Assembly (NCBI GenBank): GCA_963766725.1
Contig: CAVYBK010000011.1
Span: 1 to 64,000 of the forward strand
Direction of reading: 5' to 3'
Source of the DNA: DATEOR01 sp963766725
GTDB lineage: Bacteria > Actinomycetota > Thermoleophilia > Gaiellales > Gaiellaceae
Length of the DNA: 64,000 nt
Under the pieces are notes generated by a model that was not told where the DNA came from, did no database searches, and was given only the letters and a program-made list of their open reading frames with translations. This document shows positions 43,092-52,400 of this stretch, in pieces; the stretch's first letter is position 1; each line of letters opens with the position of its first letter. Position numbers and translations under genes: made by a program.

Positions 43092-43837
43092 CGTCCGCCG
43101 AAGCGCCGGCGCCGCCCCGCGTACTCGGCGAGGGCTTGCCGGAGGTGCCGCTCGCCGAAGTCGGGCCAGAGCGTGTCCACGAACACGAGCTCCGTGTAGG
43201 CGAGCTGCCAGAGGAGGAAGTTGGAGACCCGCAGCTCCCCCGAGGTGCGGATCAGAAGGTCGGGCTCGGGCATCTCGGGCGCATAGAGCCGCGAGCCGAT
43301 GGCGTTCTCGTCGATGTCGCGCGGGTCGACCCCCTCCTCGACGAGCCTCCGCGTCGCCTCGACGATCTCGGCGCGGCCGCCGTAGTCGAACGCGATCCAG
43401 AGCTGGAGCCGCTCGTTGTGCGCGGTCTCCTCCTCCAGGCGGGCCATTCGCCTCTGGAGCTCGGGGTTGGCGCGGTCCCGGCGGCCGATGAAGCGCGTCG
43501 CCACGCCCTGCTTGGCAAGGTCGGGGAGCTCGCGCTCGATCGTCTCGACGAAGATCTCCATGAGCGCGTCCACCTCCTCGGGCGGGCGCGACCAGTTCTC
43601 CGTCGAGAACGCGAAGACGCAGACGGACTCCACCCCCAGGTCGATCGCCGCCTCGACGGTGCGCCGGAGCGCCTTCGTGCCGGCCCGGTGCCCGGCGGCG
43701 ACGGGCAGCTTGCGTCTCCTCGCCCAGCGCCCGTTGCCGTCCATGATGATCGCTATCGAGCCCGCAACATCAGGGAGTTCTTGCTCGGGTCCCGCCTTTG
43801 CGGTCCCAAGGGTTCGCAGCTTCGTGATGAGGTTCAT
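43088..43837 (-). CDS. uppS: Isoprenyl (undecaprenyl) diphosphate synthase
   Basis: 249 residues from ATG 43837. Signature motifs: IIMDGNGRWARRR with catalytic Asp, GHRAGTKALR, FAFSTENWSRP and the C-terminal DLLIRTSGELRVSNFLLWQ. Cis-prenyltransferase producing the lipid carrier for cell-wall synthesis; uses IPP made by the MEP genes in the same run. Confidence 0.96.
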   Translation of the reverse strand: MNLITKLRTLGTAKAGPEQELPDVAGSIAIIMDGNGRWARRRKLPVAAGHRAGTKALRRTVEAAIDLGVESVCVFAFSTENWSRPPEEVDALMEIFVETIERELPDLAKQGVATRFIGRRDRANPELQRRMARLEEETAHNERLQLWIAFDYGGRAEIVEATRRLVEEGVDPRDIDENAIGSRLYAPEMPEPDLLIRTSGELRVSNFLLWQLAYTELVFVDTLWPDFGERHLRQALAEYAGRRRRFGGR

Positions 43838-43875
43838 GCTCGTCACGGAGTCGGCTCCGCAGGAGACGACTCCGA

Positions 43876-44433
43876 TTACACCTCCATGATCTCGGCCTCT
43901 TTGCGCTTCAAGAGGTCCTCGATCTTCGCGACGTGCTCGTCGGTCAGCTTCTGGACGCGGTCCTCGGCCCGCCGCTCCTCGTCGTCGCCGACGTCGCCGT
44001 TCTTCACGAGCTCCTTGAGGTCGTGCATGACGTCGCGGCGGACGTTTCGCACCGCGACCCGGCCCTCTTCGGCGAGGTGCTTGACGACCTTCACGAGCTC
44101 CTTGCGCCTCTCCTCCGTCAGCTGCGGGATCGGCAGGCGGACGATCTTGCCGTCGTTCGACGGCGTGAGGCCGAGGTCGGACTCGAGAATCGCGCGCTCG
44201 ATCGCCTTGATCGAGCCGGGGTCGTACGGCTGCACCGTGATCATGCGCGGCTCGGGGACGTTGATCGTCGCGAGCTGCTGGAGCGGCGTCGGCGTCCCGT
44301 AGTAGTCGACCTGGATGCGATCGAGGAGCGCCGCGGACGCGCGGCCGGTCCTGACGGTGTTGAACTCGTGCGCAGCGGCCTCGACCGACTTGTCCATCCG
44401 TCGGGTCGCGTCGCTCACGAAGTCGTCGATCAT
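43876..44433 (-). CDS. frr: Ribosome recycling factor
   Basis: 185 residues, standard length. Family motifs include EFNTVRTGRAS, YYGTPTPLQQLA and RRDVMHDLKEL. Splits post-termination ribosomes with EF-G. 4-base overlap with pyrH. Confidence 0.97.
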   Translation of the reverse strand: MIDDFVSDATRRMDKSVEAAAHEFNTVRTGRASAALLDRIQVDYYGTPTPLQQLATINVPEPRMITVQPYDPGSIKAIERAILESDLGLTPSNDGKIVRLPIPQLTEERRKELVKVVKHLAEEGRVAVRNVRRDVMHDLKELVKNGDVGDDEERRAEDRVQKLTDEHVAKIEDLLKRKEAEIMEV

Positions 44434-45206
44434 TCCTCCTCCTCCCTTGCCGTGGAGATAATCGTGCCGATTCGCTCGCCGCGCACGACACGCCCGATGT
44501 TGCGCTCGTCGTCGAGGCCGAAGACGTAGATCGGCAGGCTGTTGTCCATGCAGAGCGAGAGCGCGGTCGAGTCCATTACCTTGAGCCCGCGCTCGAGCGC
44601 CTCGCGGTGCGTGAGCTCGGGCAGGAACGTTGCGTCCGGGTTCTCGTCCGGATCGCCGTCGTAGACCCCGTCGACGCCGTTCTTGCCCATGAGGATCGCC
44701 TCGGCGCCGATCTCCAGTGCGCGAAGCGCCGCAGCGGTGTCCGTCGTGAAAAACGGGTTGCCCGTGCCGCCCGCGAAGATGACCACGCGCTCCTTCTCCA
44801 GGTGCCGGATGGCGCGGCGGCGCAGGTACGGCTCGGCCACCTGGCTCGCGGTGATCGCGGAGAGCACGCGGGTGTGGACGCCGAGCTGCTCGAGCGCGTC
44901 CTGGACGGCGAGGCAGTTGAGGAGGGTTGCGAGCATTCCCGCGTAGTCGGCGGTCGCCCGGTCCATCCCCTCGGCCGCCACCTCCATGCCGCGGTAGATG
45001 TTTCCCGCACCGAGCACGATCGCCGTCTCGACCCCGAGCCCGTGGACGTCCTGGATCTGGCGCGCGATCGCCTCGACTCGCACGCGGTCGATCCCGTACT
45101 CCTGGCTTCCGAGCAGCGCCTCGCCCGAGAGCTTGAGCAGGACGCGCTGGAAGGCTGCCGCGCCCTCGTCGGGCGCCGCGACCTCGCTCTCGACCTCTGC
45201 GCTCAC
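44430..45206 (-). CDS. pyrH: UMP kinase
   Basis: 258 residues; amino acid kinase fold with VLLKLSGEALLG, VLGAGNIYRG, GTGNPFFTTDTAAALRA and KNGVDGVYDGDP. Phosphorylates UMP to UDP. Flanked by tsf and frr with 4-base overlaps on both sides. Confidence 0.97.
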   Translation of the reverse strand: MSAEVESEVAAPDEGAAAFQRVLLKLSGEALLGSQEYGIDRVRVEAIARQIQDVHGLGVETAIVLGAGNIYRGMEVAAEGMDRATADYAGMLATLLNCLAVQDALEQLGVHTRVLSAITASQVAEPYLRRRAIRHLEKERVVIFAGGTGNPFFTTDTAAALRALEIGAEAILMGKNGVDGVYDGDPDENPDATFLPELTHREALERGLKVMDSTALSLCMDNSLPIYVFGLDDERNIGRVVRGERIGTIISTAREEEE

Positions 45207-45997
45207 CCGGCGAGGGCGTAGCGCACGAAGTCGCGCACCTCGGCCCCGTGCTCCGCGAGTGCCTGGCCTACGGTCTGGTCTGGGTTGTGGATCCAGGGCT
45301 GGTCCGTGAGGACGCTGTCCGCGAAGAAGCCCTTCGCCAGCCGCCCCTCGATCATCTTCGCCTTGACGTCGTCCGGCTTGCCCTCGAGGTCGGGAAGCTT
45401 CTCGAGAATGTCGCGCTCGGCCGCGATCTCGTCGTCGGGAACCTCATCCCGGGTCACGAAGCGCGGGTTCGCGAAGGCGATGTGCATGGCGACGAGCCGC
45501 GCGAGGTCGGACGAGCCCTGCGCCCGCACGAGGACGCCGATCTTCTGGGCCGGCGGGTGGACGTAGGAGGCGAGCACCTCGTTGTCGTGAGCCTCGAAGC
45601 GCGAGGCGCCGACGACTTCGATGTTCTCGCCAATCCTCGCGACGAGGTCGACGCGCTCGGTCTCGAGCTCGGAGATCGCGTCCGGGCCCTCCTTCTCGAC
45701 GGCGTCGATGACCTTCTCGGCGAAGCCGAGGAACTCGTCGTTCTTGGACACCGGCTCCGTCTCGGAGCCGACCGCGACGATGGCGCCGTGCGTGTTCTCG
45801 ATCCGGGCGATGACGCGGCCCTCGGTCACCTGGCGGCCGGCACGTTTCGCCGCTGCCGATAGGCCCTTCTCGCGCAGGAGCTGGGCAGCCTTCTCGAGGT
45901 CACCCTCTGTCTCCACGAGCGCGCGCTTCGCGTCCATCATGGGAGCACCTGTCATGTCGCGGAGCTCCTTGACCTGGGAGGCGGAGATCTCCGTCAT
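45203..45997 (-). CDS. tsf: Elongation factor Ts
   Basis: 264 residues from ATG 45997 (ATGA overlap with rpsB). N-terminal UBA-like part with VKELRDMTGAPMMDAKRAL, then core domains (HGAIVAVGSETEPVSKNDEF) and a C-terminal KGFFADSVLTDQPWI segment. Nucleotide exchange factor of EF-Tu. Confidence 0.97.
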   Translation of the reverse strand: MTEISASQVKELRDMTGAPMMDAKRALVETEGDLEKAAQLLREKGLSAAAKRAGRQVTEGRVIARIENTHGAIVAVGSETEPVSKNDEFLGFAEKVIDAVEKEGPDAISELETERVDLVARIGENIEVVGASRFEAHDNEVLASYVHPPAQKIGVLVRAQGSSDLARLVAMHIAFANPRFVTRDEVPDDEIAAERDILEKLPDLEGKPDDVKAKMIEGRLAKGFFADSVLTDQPWIHNPDQTVGQALAEHGAEVRDFVRYALAG

Positions 45998-46833
45998 TCG
46001 GCCGGCACCTCCTCCGCCACCGGCTCGGCGGCGGCTGCCTCGGTTGCTGCTGCCTCGGCCGCCGGTTCGGCAGGCGCTGCCTCGGCAGCCGGCTCCTGAG
46101 CCTTCTCCTCGGGCTGGCCGTTCGTCGGCGCGGTCATCTCGGCGGGGGTCACCTTCTGCTTGCCGGCCTCGATCCCGTTCGCAATCGCGCGGATGATGAG
46201 GCTGCACGAGCGGATGGCGTCGTCGTTTCCGGGGATCACGTAGTCGGCGTCGTCGGGGTCGCAGTTCGTGTCCACGAGCGCGACGACGGGAAGGTTCAGC
46301 CGGCGCGCCTCGCGGATCGCCAGCTGCTCCTTCTTCAGGTCGACCACGAAGATCGCGTCGGGAAGGCGCTTCATGTCGTCCACGCCTCCGAGGTTCGTCT
46401 CCAGCTTCTCGAGCTCGGCGGTCATGGTCATGCGCTCCTTGGCCGGCAGGAGCTCGAGCTGGCCCTCGTCGCGCAAGCGACGAAGCTCCTGCATGCGATC
46501 GAGCCGCTCGGAGATCGTCCTCCAGTTCGTCAGAAGCCCGCCGAGCCAGCGATGGTTCACGTACGGCATGCCGACGCGCTCCGCCTCCTCGGCGATGGAG
46601 TCCTGAGACTGCTTCTTCGTGCCGACGAAGAGGACGGAGCCTCCGCGCTCGGCGACGTTGCGCACGAAGGAGTGCGCCTGCTCGACCAGGTCGAGCGTCT
46701 GCTGGAGATCGATGATGTAGATGCCGCCTCGCTCCGTGAAGATGTAGCGGCGCATCTTGGGGTTCCAGCGCCGCGTCTGGTGGCCGAAATGCACTCCGGC
46801 CTCCAGGAGCTCGCGCATGCTGACGACGGACAA
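45994..46833 (-). CDS. rpsB: 30S ribosomal protein S2
   Basis: 279 residues from TTG 46833, chosen because GAGGAGG sits 7 bases upstream; the next ATG is five codons in. S2 motifs MRELLEAGVHFGHQTRRWNP, VLFVGTKKQ and FVVDLKKEQLAIREA. A C-terminal Ala/Glu/Pro-rich extension of about 45 residues (after position 230) is beyond the conserved fold and typical of actinobacterial S2. First gene of the leftward translation/lipid block. Confidence 0.97.
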   Translation of the reverse strand: MSVVSMRELLEAGVHFGHQTRRWNPKMRRYIFTERGGIYIIDLQQTLDLVEQAHSFVRNVAERGGSVLFVGTKKQSQDSIAEEAERVGMPYVNHRWLGGLLTNWRTISERLDRMQELRRLRDEGQLELLPAKERMTMTAELEKLETNLGGVDDMKRLPDAIFVVDLKKEQLAIREARRLNLPVVALVDTNCDPDDADYVIPGNDDAIRSCSLIIRAIANGIEAGKQKVTPAEMTAPTNGQPEEKAQEPAAEAAPAEPAAEAAATEAAAAEPVAEEVPAE

Positions 46834-46978
46834 GCTGATCCTCCTCGGTTGAATTTCGCTACTGCCGGCGGAATCGGATGGAACCGGGTCGCCCCGGCAC
46901 CGCCACCCGAGCGCATCCGCCGGGTCGGGTGACAAAAACCGCTGCATTCTAGCCGAAGCGACCTTTAGCCTGAGCGGG

Positions 46979-47776
46979 GTGACTGGGGTCGTGAGGACAT
47001 CCGCATGGGACCTCGCGGTCGAGAGCGTCGAGGAGGCGCTCGCGGACGGCGTCGTCCCCTCGCTCGAGCGCCTTGGCCGGCTCGGACAGCTCGGGACGCT
47101 CCCCTCCTTCGTCGCGAGCCTGGACGGCGACGAGGATCCCGGCGAACTGGCGGAGGACCATGCCCGCGAGCGGGAGAGCCTCGGCCTGGCGCCCGGGGAG
47201 GTCGCGGGGGAGCTCCTCGTCCTCGGCCGCGTCCTCGACCGCCACGGCGAGAGCGAGGCGCGTCGCGCCCTCGACCGCTGCGTGGTCGCCTACGTCGAGC
47301 GCGTCACCGGCGAGCTGGCCGAGCGCGCGCGGCGGGATCCGCTCACCGGCGTCCTCAACCACCGGGCTTTCCATGCGCGACTGCTTGCCGAGGCTGCGCG
47401 GGCGCGGCGCTACCGGAACCGCATCGCACTCCTTCTCTTCGACCTCGACAGCTTCAAGGAGACGAACGACCGCGAGGGCCACCAGGAGGGCGACCGACTG
47501 CTCCGCGCATTCGCCTCGGCGCTCGCCGGAACGGCCCGCGAGACGGACTCGGTCGGCCGCCTGGGCGGCGACGAGTTCGCCGCGCTTCTGATCGAGGCGG
47601 GGCCGGAGACCGCGGGCTCCTTCCTCACCCGCCTGCACGAACGCCTTCCGGAGGAGATCTCCGCGAGCGCGGGCGCTGCCTTCCTCCCGACCGACGCAAC
47701 GGAGCCCGAGAGCCTCATCGAAGTCGCCGACCGGCGGCTCTACGAGGACAAGCGGGCTTCTTCCAGGGCCGCCTGA
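46979..47776 (+). CDS. Diguanylate cyclase (GGDEF)
   Basis: 265 residues, soluble. A helical N-terminal domain (about 1-115) of unknown function precedes a complete GGDEF domain: DPLTGVLNHRAFHARL, FDLDSFKETNDREGHQEGD (metal and substrate residues) and GGDEF, with the inhibitory RETD site five residues before it. It should make c-di-GMP and be product-inhibited. GTG start, divergent from rpsB. The last 37 bases overlap the convergent rluD gene. Confidence 0.92.
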   Translation: MTGVVRTSAWDLAVESVEEALADGVVPSLERLGRLGQLGTLPSFVASLDGDEDPGELAEDHARERESLGLAPGEVAGELLVLGRVLDRHGESEARRALDRCVVAYVERVTGELAERARRDPLTGVLNHRAFHARLLAEAARARRYRNRIALLLFDLDSFKETNDREGHQEGDRLLRAFASALAGTARETDSVGRLGGDEFAALLIEAGPETAGSFLTRLHERLPEEISASAGAAFLPTDATEPESLIEVADRRLYEDKRASSRAA

Positions 47777-48648
47777 AGGTCGGCCGGAAGCGGCGACTCG
47801 GCCTCCACCGGCTCGCCGGTGAACGGATGCGGGAAGGCGAGGCGGGCCGCATGGAGGAACTGGCGCGCGAGGCCGAGGTCGCCCTCGACGCCGTAGACCG
47901 GGTCACCCGCCACGGGCAAGTCGATCGCGGCCAGATGCACGCGGATCTGGTGCGTCCTCCCCGTCTCGAGGGCCGCCCGGAGGAGGGCGTGCCGGCGCAT
48001 CGTCTCGACCACTTCGAAGTTCGTGACGGCGTCGCGCGGGGTGTCGGTATCCAAGGAGACCCGCGTCGGGTCGTGCCGGTCACGGCCGATCGGCGCCTCG
48101 ATGCGACCCCGCTTCGAGCGCGGCCGGCCGCGCACGAGGGTCAGGTACTCGCGCACGAGCTTTCGCCGCCGCAAGAGCTGCTGTAGGCGGCGATGCGCTT
48201 CGTCGGAGCGGGCGACGACCAGAAGCCCGGACGTGTCGCGGTCGAGGCGGTGGACGATCCCCGGCCGCTCGGCTTCCTCCCCGCCCGCGACCGCGTGCCC
48301 GAGGAGCCCGTGGACGAGCGTGCCGCTCGCGTGGCCTCGAGATGGGTGGACCGCGATCCCGGCAGGTTTGTCGACGACCAGCAGGTGCTCGTCCTCGAAG
48401 GCGATGCGCAGATCGAGCTGCTCCGGCTCGAGCGTCGACGGCCTGCTCTCCGGGACGCTCACCGAGACCACGTCGCCCGCCGCCAGGCGGTGGCTCTTCG
48501 GCTCCGGCGAGCCGTTGACCTTCACCCGGCGCTGGGAGAGCAGGCGCTCGGCCGCCGCCCGCGAGCCGACCTCCGCGAGGCCGGAGAGGAAGCGGTCCAG
48601 GCGTTCGCCCACGGCCTCCAGCGGAACCTCGACTTCGATCTCAGCCAA
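47740..48648 (-). CDS. rluD: RluD-family 23S rRNA pseudouridine synthase
   Basis: 302 residues: S4-like RNA-binding domain (about 12-75; AAERLLSQRRVKVNG) and RluA-type catalytic domain with HRLDRDTSG (catalytic Asp) and TGRTHQIRVHLA. Probably modifies helix 69 of 23S rRNA. Downstream of lspA with an 8-base overlap, the usual lspA-rluD order. Confidence 0.94.
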   Translation of the reverse strand: MAEIEVEVPLEAVGERLDRFLSGLAEVGSRAAAERLLSQRRVKVNGSPEPKSHRLAAGDVVSVSVPESRPSTLEPEQLDLRIAFEDEHLLVVDKPAGIAVHPSRGHASGTLVHGLLGHAVAGGEEAERPGIVHRLDRDTSGLLVVARSDEAHRRLQQLLRRRKLVREYLTLVRGRPRSKRGRIEAPIGRDRHDPTRVSLDTDTPRDAVTNFEVVETMRRHALLRAALETGRTHQIRVHLAAIDLPVAGDPVYGVEGDLGLARQFLHAARLAFPHPFTGEPVEAESPLPADLQAALEEARLSS

Positions 48649-49165
48649 GCGTCTTCGGAGCGGTTCGCCCCGAAGGAGTGCGCCTGATTCGCGGCTGCCG
48701 CTCCGCCGCGACGAGCGCGAGGAGGAGAGCCGCGACGCCCACGACGATGAACGTGTCGGCGAGGTTGAACGCCGGCCAGAAGCGGAGGTCGAGGAAGTCC
48801 GTCACATGACCGATCCGGAGCCGGTCGACCAGGTTGCCCATGCTCCCGCCGATCAGGAGCCCGAGCGCGACCGGAAGGATCGGATGGCGGGCGCCCGACT
48901 TCGCGAAGTAGAAGAGCATCCAGATGACCGCGCCGGCCGTCAGGAAGGTGACGGCAGAGGCCCAGCTCGAGAAGAGGCCGAATGCGATCCCCGGGTTGTT
49001 CACGTGCCGGATCCAGAACGGCCCGACGACGTGGACGGACTCGCCGAGGCCCAGCTGCGTGACGACGATCTGTTTCGTCAGCTGATCGGCTGCGAGCGCC
49101 GAGAGCGCGACCGCGGCGAGGCCAAGCCAGTGGAACGGACTAGCCGTCAGCGAGCGCTCGACCAT
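48641..49165 (-). CDS. lspA: Lipoprotein signal peptidase II
   Basis: 174 residues with four transmembrane helices. Catalytic aspartates in GGSMGNLVDRLRIGHVTDFL and FNLADTFI; NNPGIAFGLFS is the conserved first periplasmic loop. Removes signal peptides from diacylglyceryl prolipoproteins. ATG 49165 chosen; an in-frame extension to 49270 is not needed by the family. Confidence 0.95.
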   Translation of the reverse strand: MVERSLTASPFHWLGLAAVALSALAADQLTKQIVVTQLGLGESVHVVGPFWIRHVNNPGIAFGLFSSWASAVTFLTAGAVIWMLFYFAKSGARHPILPVALGLLIGGSMGNLVDRLRIGHVTDFLDLRFWPAFNLADTFIVVGVAALLLALVAAERQPRIRRTPSGRTAPKTLG

Positions 49166-49233
49166 GGAGATCGGAACGCGCCCGTCCGTGGCCGAACCGA
49201 CGCGAACGTCGATCAGCCGCGGTGACGGGTTGA

Positions 49234-49587
49234 CTAACCCCTCTCTTCGAGGCGCTTGCAGTCGATACACCTATTCGCGTACGGGATCGCGTCGAGTCGG
49301 TCCTCGGCGATCGGTTTGCCGCAGCGCCCGCATGTCCCAAAAGTCCCGCTTTCGATCCGACCCAGCGCCTCGTCGATCGCGGTCAGCACGTGCCCGGAGT
49401 TCTCCTCGAGCGTGTAGTCGATCTCGCGATTGAGGGTGGCCGTCGCCGAGTCGGCGAGATGGTTGTCGTCATAGGTCTCCTCCTCGGTCTCTTCCTCCAG
49501 CGAGCCTTCCACGTGGAGGTGCTGGATCGAGGCCGAAACGAGCTCGCGCTCATGTAGCAGGAGGTCCCGATAGCGGTCTGTATTCAT
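49234..49587 (-). CDS. DksA/TraR-type zinc-finger protein
   Basis: 117 residues: long acidic coiled-coil region (1-80, EEETEEETYDDNHLAD), then the C4 zinc finger (GTCGRCGKPI ... RCIDCKRLEE). Members bind RNA polymerase through the secondary channel or act as small regulators. Standard neighbour of lspA in Gram-positive division clusters. Confidence 0.9.
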   Translation of the reverse strand: MNTDRYRDLLLHERELVSASIQHLHVEGSLEEETEEETYDDNHLADSATATLNREIDYTLEENSGHVLTAIDEALGRIESGTFGTCGRCGKPIAEDRLDAIPYANRCIDCKRLEERG

Positions 49588-49645
49588 GCGTGAGCCATTC
49601 CCCGCGCCACTTGGCTGAGTATAACGAGGTGCTCTGCGGCCGAAC

Positions 49646-50119
49646 TCAGGCAGCCTGATGGCCGGCCCGGCGTTCCTCGGTGTCGCTCTCGAGGCGGTCG
49701 AGCGCGGCGAGCAGGAAGGCGCGATAGTCGGCCCGGACGCCGGTCTCGACCTCCTGCAGGCGGCGGATCTCGGTGCGGATCCGCTCCCTCTCGCTCTCGG
49801 CGCCGCTGGCGATGTCGCGCGCGGCCGAGCGGGCTTCCGCGACGATCACGTCTGCCTCGCGGCGGGCCTGCGTACGCATGTCATCGGCCATCCGCTCGGC
49901 CGATAGCAGCGTGTTGCGAAGCGCCTGCTCGAGCTCCTTCTGGCGGGCGAGCTCGCTCTCGAGCTCCTCGAGCTCGTCGCGCAGGTCGGCGCGCTCGCGC
50001 CAGACGTGCTCGAAGCTCGCGGCCACGTCGGCAAGAAGCTCGTCGACGGCGGTGCGGTCGTAGCCGAGGGGCCGCCGGCCGAGGTCGACGTGACGGATTT
50101 CGACAGGGGTCAAGGACAT
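49646..50119 (-). CDS. divIVA: DivIVA-family polar scaffold protein
   Basis: 157 residues. The N-terminal lipid-binding domain starts SLTPVEIRHVDLGRRPLGYD and is followed by YDRTAVDELL; then two coiled-coil stretches (about 35-145). Marks curved membrane (poles, septa) in actinobacteria (Wag31). Located downstream of sepF and yggT as in other Gram-positive genomes. Confidence 0.92.
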   Translation of the reverse strand: MSLTPVEIRHVDLGRRPLGYDRTAVDELLADVAASFEHVWRERADLRDELEELESELARQKELEQALRNTLLSAERMADDMRTQARREADVIVAEARSAARDIASGAESERERIRTEIRRLQEVETGVRADYRAFLLAALDRLESDTEERRAGHQAA

Positions 50120-50158
50120 ACCGGCTCCGACCTTCGCCGGAGACGGGTGTTTCCCTCC

Positions 50159-50461
50159 CTAGTTCGCCGCGCCGATGGCGATGAGGACGACGCGGTACAC
50201 GACCGTCAGCATGAGGATCGCGACGATCGGCGAGAGGTCGAGCCCCAGCCCCGCCACGGAGAGCTGCGGGAGCATCCTCCTGAACAGGCGGAGGTATGGG
50301 TCGACGACGTCGTACAGGAAGCGCTGCACCCGGTTCAGCCAGACGTTGTAGGGCAGCGGGACCCAGGACGTCAGGATGTAGGCGATGATGCAGAGCAGGT
50401 AGACGTAGTACAGAACGGTGACGAAGTTCTGTGCGGTGCTCACTATGTCCGCCAGCAGCAT
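50159..50461 (-). CDS. yggT: YggT-family membrane protein
   Basis: 100 residues with two transmembrane helices (about 10-32 and 72-95) and the family motif ILTSWVPLP...RVQRFLYDVVDPYLRLFRR. Function unclear; conserved in the sepF-divIVA cluster and linked to cell shape/division by context. Confidence 0.9.
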   Translation of the reverse strand: MLLADIVSTAQNFVTVLYYVYLLCIIAYILTSWVPLPYNVWLNRVQRFLYDVVDPYLRLFRRMLPQLSVAGLGLDLSPIVAILMLTVVYRVVLIAIGAAN

Positions 50462-50522
50462 GGACGGAAACCTAGCGCCACTGCCGGTCGAAATCGCGGC
50501 GGAGGCGAAGATTTCGGCCGAT

Positions 50523-51071
50523 CTAAGACTGGTTGTAGAAGCCGCGGTCGATGAGGCGCGCACGCTCTTCCGCGGAGACCTCGACGTTCCGCGGCGTGAG
50601 CAGGAAGACCTTGTCCGCGACGCGCTGCATCGAGCCGTTGAGCGCGTACGTCAGCCCGCTCGAGAAGTCGATCAGCCGCTTCGAGAGCTCCGCATCGGTC
50701 CCCTGCAGGTTGACGATCACCGGCACCGACTCCTTGAACTTGTCCGCGATCGACTGCGCATCGTTGAAGCTTCTCGGCACGACGAGATGCACGCGGACGG
50801 ACGCGGAGGCGACGGCCTCGAGCGGCCGGCGTCCCGGCGCCTGCCGGATGACGGCCGTGTTCGTCACGGACGCGTCCGGCTCGGACCAGTCCTCGAACTC
50901 CTCGCGGCGCTGCCTGCGCGGCGAGAGCCGGCGCACGTTCGCGCTGTCGCTTCGGTCGTACGTCCGCTCGAGCTCCTCCTCGGCGGCGTACGCCTCCTCG
51001 TCCCAGTACTCGTCCTCTTCGACGATGCCGAAATAGACGAGGGCACGGCTCCAGACCTGTCCTACACCCAT
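50523..51071 (-). CDS. sepF: Cell division protein SepF
   Basis: 182 residues: N-terminal amphipathic segment (VGQVWSRALVYFGI), acidic linker with DEYWDEEAYAAEEE, and the C-terminal SepF fold (about 95-178; PRSFNDAQSIADKFKESVPV, LIDFSSGLTYALNG). Anchors FtsZ to the membrane, important in bacteria lacking FtsA. Confidence 0.95.
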   Translation of the reverse strand: MGVGQVWSRALVYFGIVEEDEYWDEEAYAAEEELERTYDRSDSANVRRLSPRRQRREEFEDWSEPDASVTNTAVIRQAPGRRPLEAVASASVRVHLVVPRSFNDAQSIADKFKESVPVIVNLQGTDAELSKRLIDFSSGLTYALNGSMQRVADKVFLLTPRNVEVSAEERARLIDRGFYNQS

Positions 51072-51085
51072 GACGGGGGCAAATC

Positions 51086-51697
51086 TTAGCGTCCGAACAG
51101 CACGGAACCCACCCGAACGAGCGTCGCGCCCTCCTCGGCGGCCACGCGGTAGTCCTGCGAGGTGCCCATCGAGAGCTCCGGAAGGGTGTGCTCCCGGGCC
51201 AGCTCGCGCAGCTCGCGGAAGTACGGGCGGGACGCCTCGGGGTCATCCGCAAGCGGCGGCATCGTCATGAGCCCGCGAACCTCGACTCCCAGGCCGCGCG
51301 CTTCCTCCAGGAACGCGCCCAGCTCCGCGCGCGGCACCCCGGATTTCGTCTCCTCCCCGGACAGGTTGACCTCGACCAGCGCGGGGGTTGTCAGGCGCTT
51401 GGCTGCGGAAAGAGAGTCCAGGGAGTGGACGAGCTCGCAGAGCGCGGAGACGTCGCGCGCCTTCCGGGACTGCAGGTGCCCGATGAAGTGCCAGCGGAAG
51501 CTCTCCCCGAAACGCGCGTGCTTCGCCTCGAGGTCCTGGAGGCGGTTCTCCCCGACCACGGGGACGCCGGCCTCCGCGAGCGCCTCCATTTCCTCCGCGG
51601 AGACGTACTTCGTCGCCACGACAACGCTGACGCCCTCGCCCACCTCGTCCTGGATCCGCGCGTAATTGGCGCGGATCTCGTCAGCGGATATAGGCAA
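51086..51697 (-). CDS. yggS: PLP homeostasis protein (YggS family)
   Basis: 203 residues from TTG 51697, overlapping pgeF by 17 bases. VVVATKYVSAEEM contains the PLP-binding Lys; VGENRLQDLEAKH, WHFIGHLQSRKA and LSMGTSQDYRVA are family motifs. Single-domain PLP carrier without known catalysis. Immediately upstream of sepF. Confidence 0.93.
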   Translation of the reverse strand: MPISADEIRANYARIQDEVGEGVSVVVATKYVSAEEMEALAEAGVPVVGENRLQDLEAKHARFGESFRWHFIGHLQSRKARDVSALCELVHSLDSLSAAKRLTTPALVEVNLSGEETKSGVPRAELGAFLEEARGLGVEVRGLMTMPPLADDPEASRPYFRELRELAREHTLPELSMGTSQDYRVAAEEGATLVRVGSVLFGR

Positions 51698-52400
51698 TGA
51701 CGCCTTGCCGCCCCGTGCGGCCTCGGTCGCGGCGGTGCGAGAAGAAGAGCTCGGGCTCGCAGCTCGTGCAGCGGCCGGTGCGCTCGACGGTCTCGATCCC
51801 GGCCGCTCGCAGGCCACGCTCGATCGCCTCGGCGAGATCGAGATTTGACCCCTGCATGACGTCGTCGCCGAAGCGCGCGCGGAACGGCTCGGCGACCTCC
51901 TCCCCCACCTCGTAGCAGCAGGGGCCGATTCCCGGCCCGACCGCGGCTGCCGACGGGCCGGCCACCGCAGCGACGCCGTTCTCGAGGATGCCGTCCACGA
52001 GCCCGCGCCAGCCGACGTGCAGGACGACGAGGCGCGGAGTCCCGTTCCGGCGGGCGAGGACGACGGGGAAGCAGTCCGCCGTGAGGAGGCCGAGGGCACG
52101 CCTCGGCTTCTCCGTCCAGAGCCCGTCTCCCTGCTCGAAGTCGGTGCCGGGCGTGACGACACCGCGGCCGTCCGCCTCGAAGACGCGCGCCCCGTGGACC
52201 TGCCAGGCCATCGTCGCGGTCTCCGGGTCGGCGCCGACGGCTTTGCCCAGAATGCGCCGGTTCTCGACGACTCTGCCCGGCTCGTCGTCCGTGAGGATGC
52301 CGAGGTTCAGAGACTCGAAATCGCCCTCGCTCACGCCTCCCTGGCGTGTCGAGAAGGCGGCGAAGTACCCGTCGCCGAGGTCAGGCTCGAAGAGCTTCAC
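51681..52400 (-). CDS. pgeF: Laccase-domain purine nucleosidase/phosphorylase (PgeF/YfiH)
   Basis: 239 residues from GTG 52400 (GTGA overlap with the preceding gene). Zn/active-site residues: WQVHGARV, TADCFPVVLA and LHVGWRGLVDG; PGIGPCCYEVG. Family members cleave purine nucleosides or edit peptidoglycan precursors. Typical position before yggS. Confidence 0.93.
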   Translation of the reverse strand: MKLFEPDLGDGYFAAFSTRQGGVSEGDFESLNLGILTDDEPGRVVENRRILGKAVGADPETATMAWQVHGARVFEADGRGVVTPGTDFEQGDGLWTEKPRRALGLLTADCFPVVLARRNGTPRLVVLHVGWRGLVDGILENGVAAVAGPSAAAVGPGIGPCCYEVGEEVAEPFRARFGDDVMQGSNLDLAEAIERGLRAAGIETVERTGRCTSCEPELFFSHRRDRGRTGRQGVIAYIR

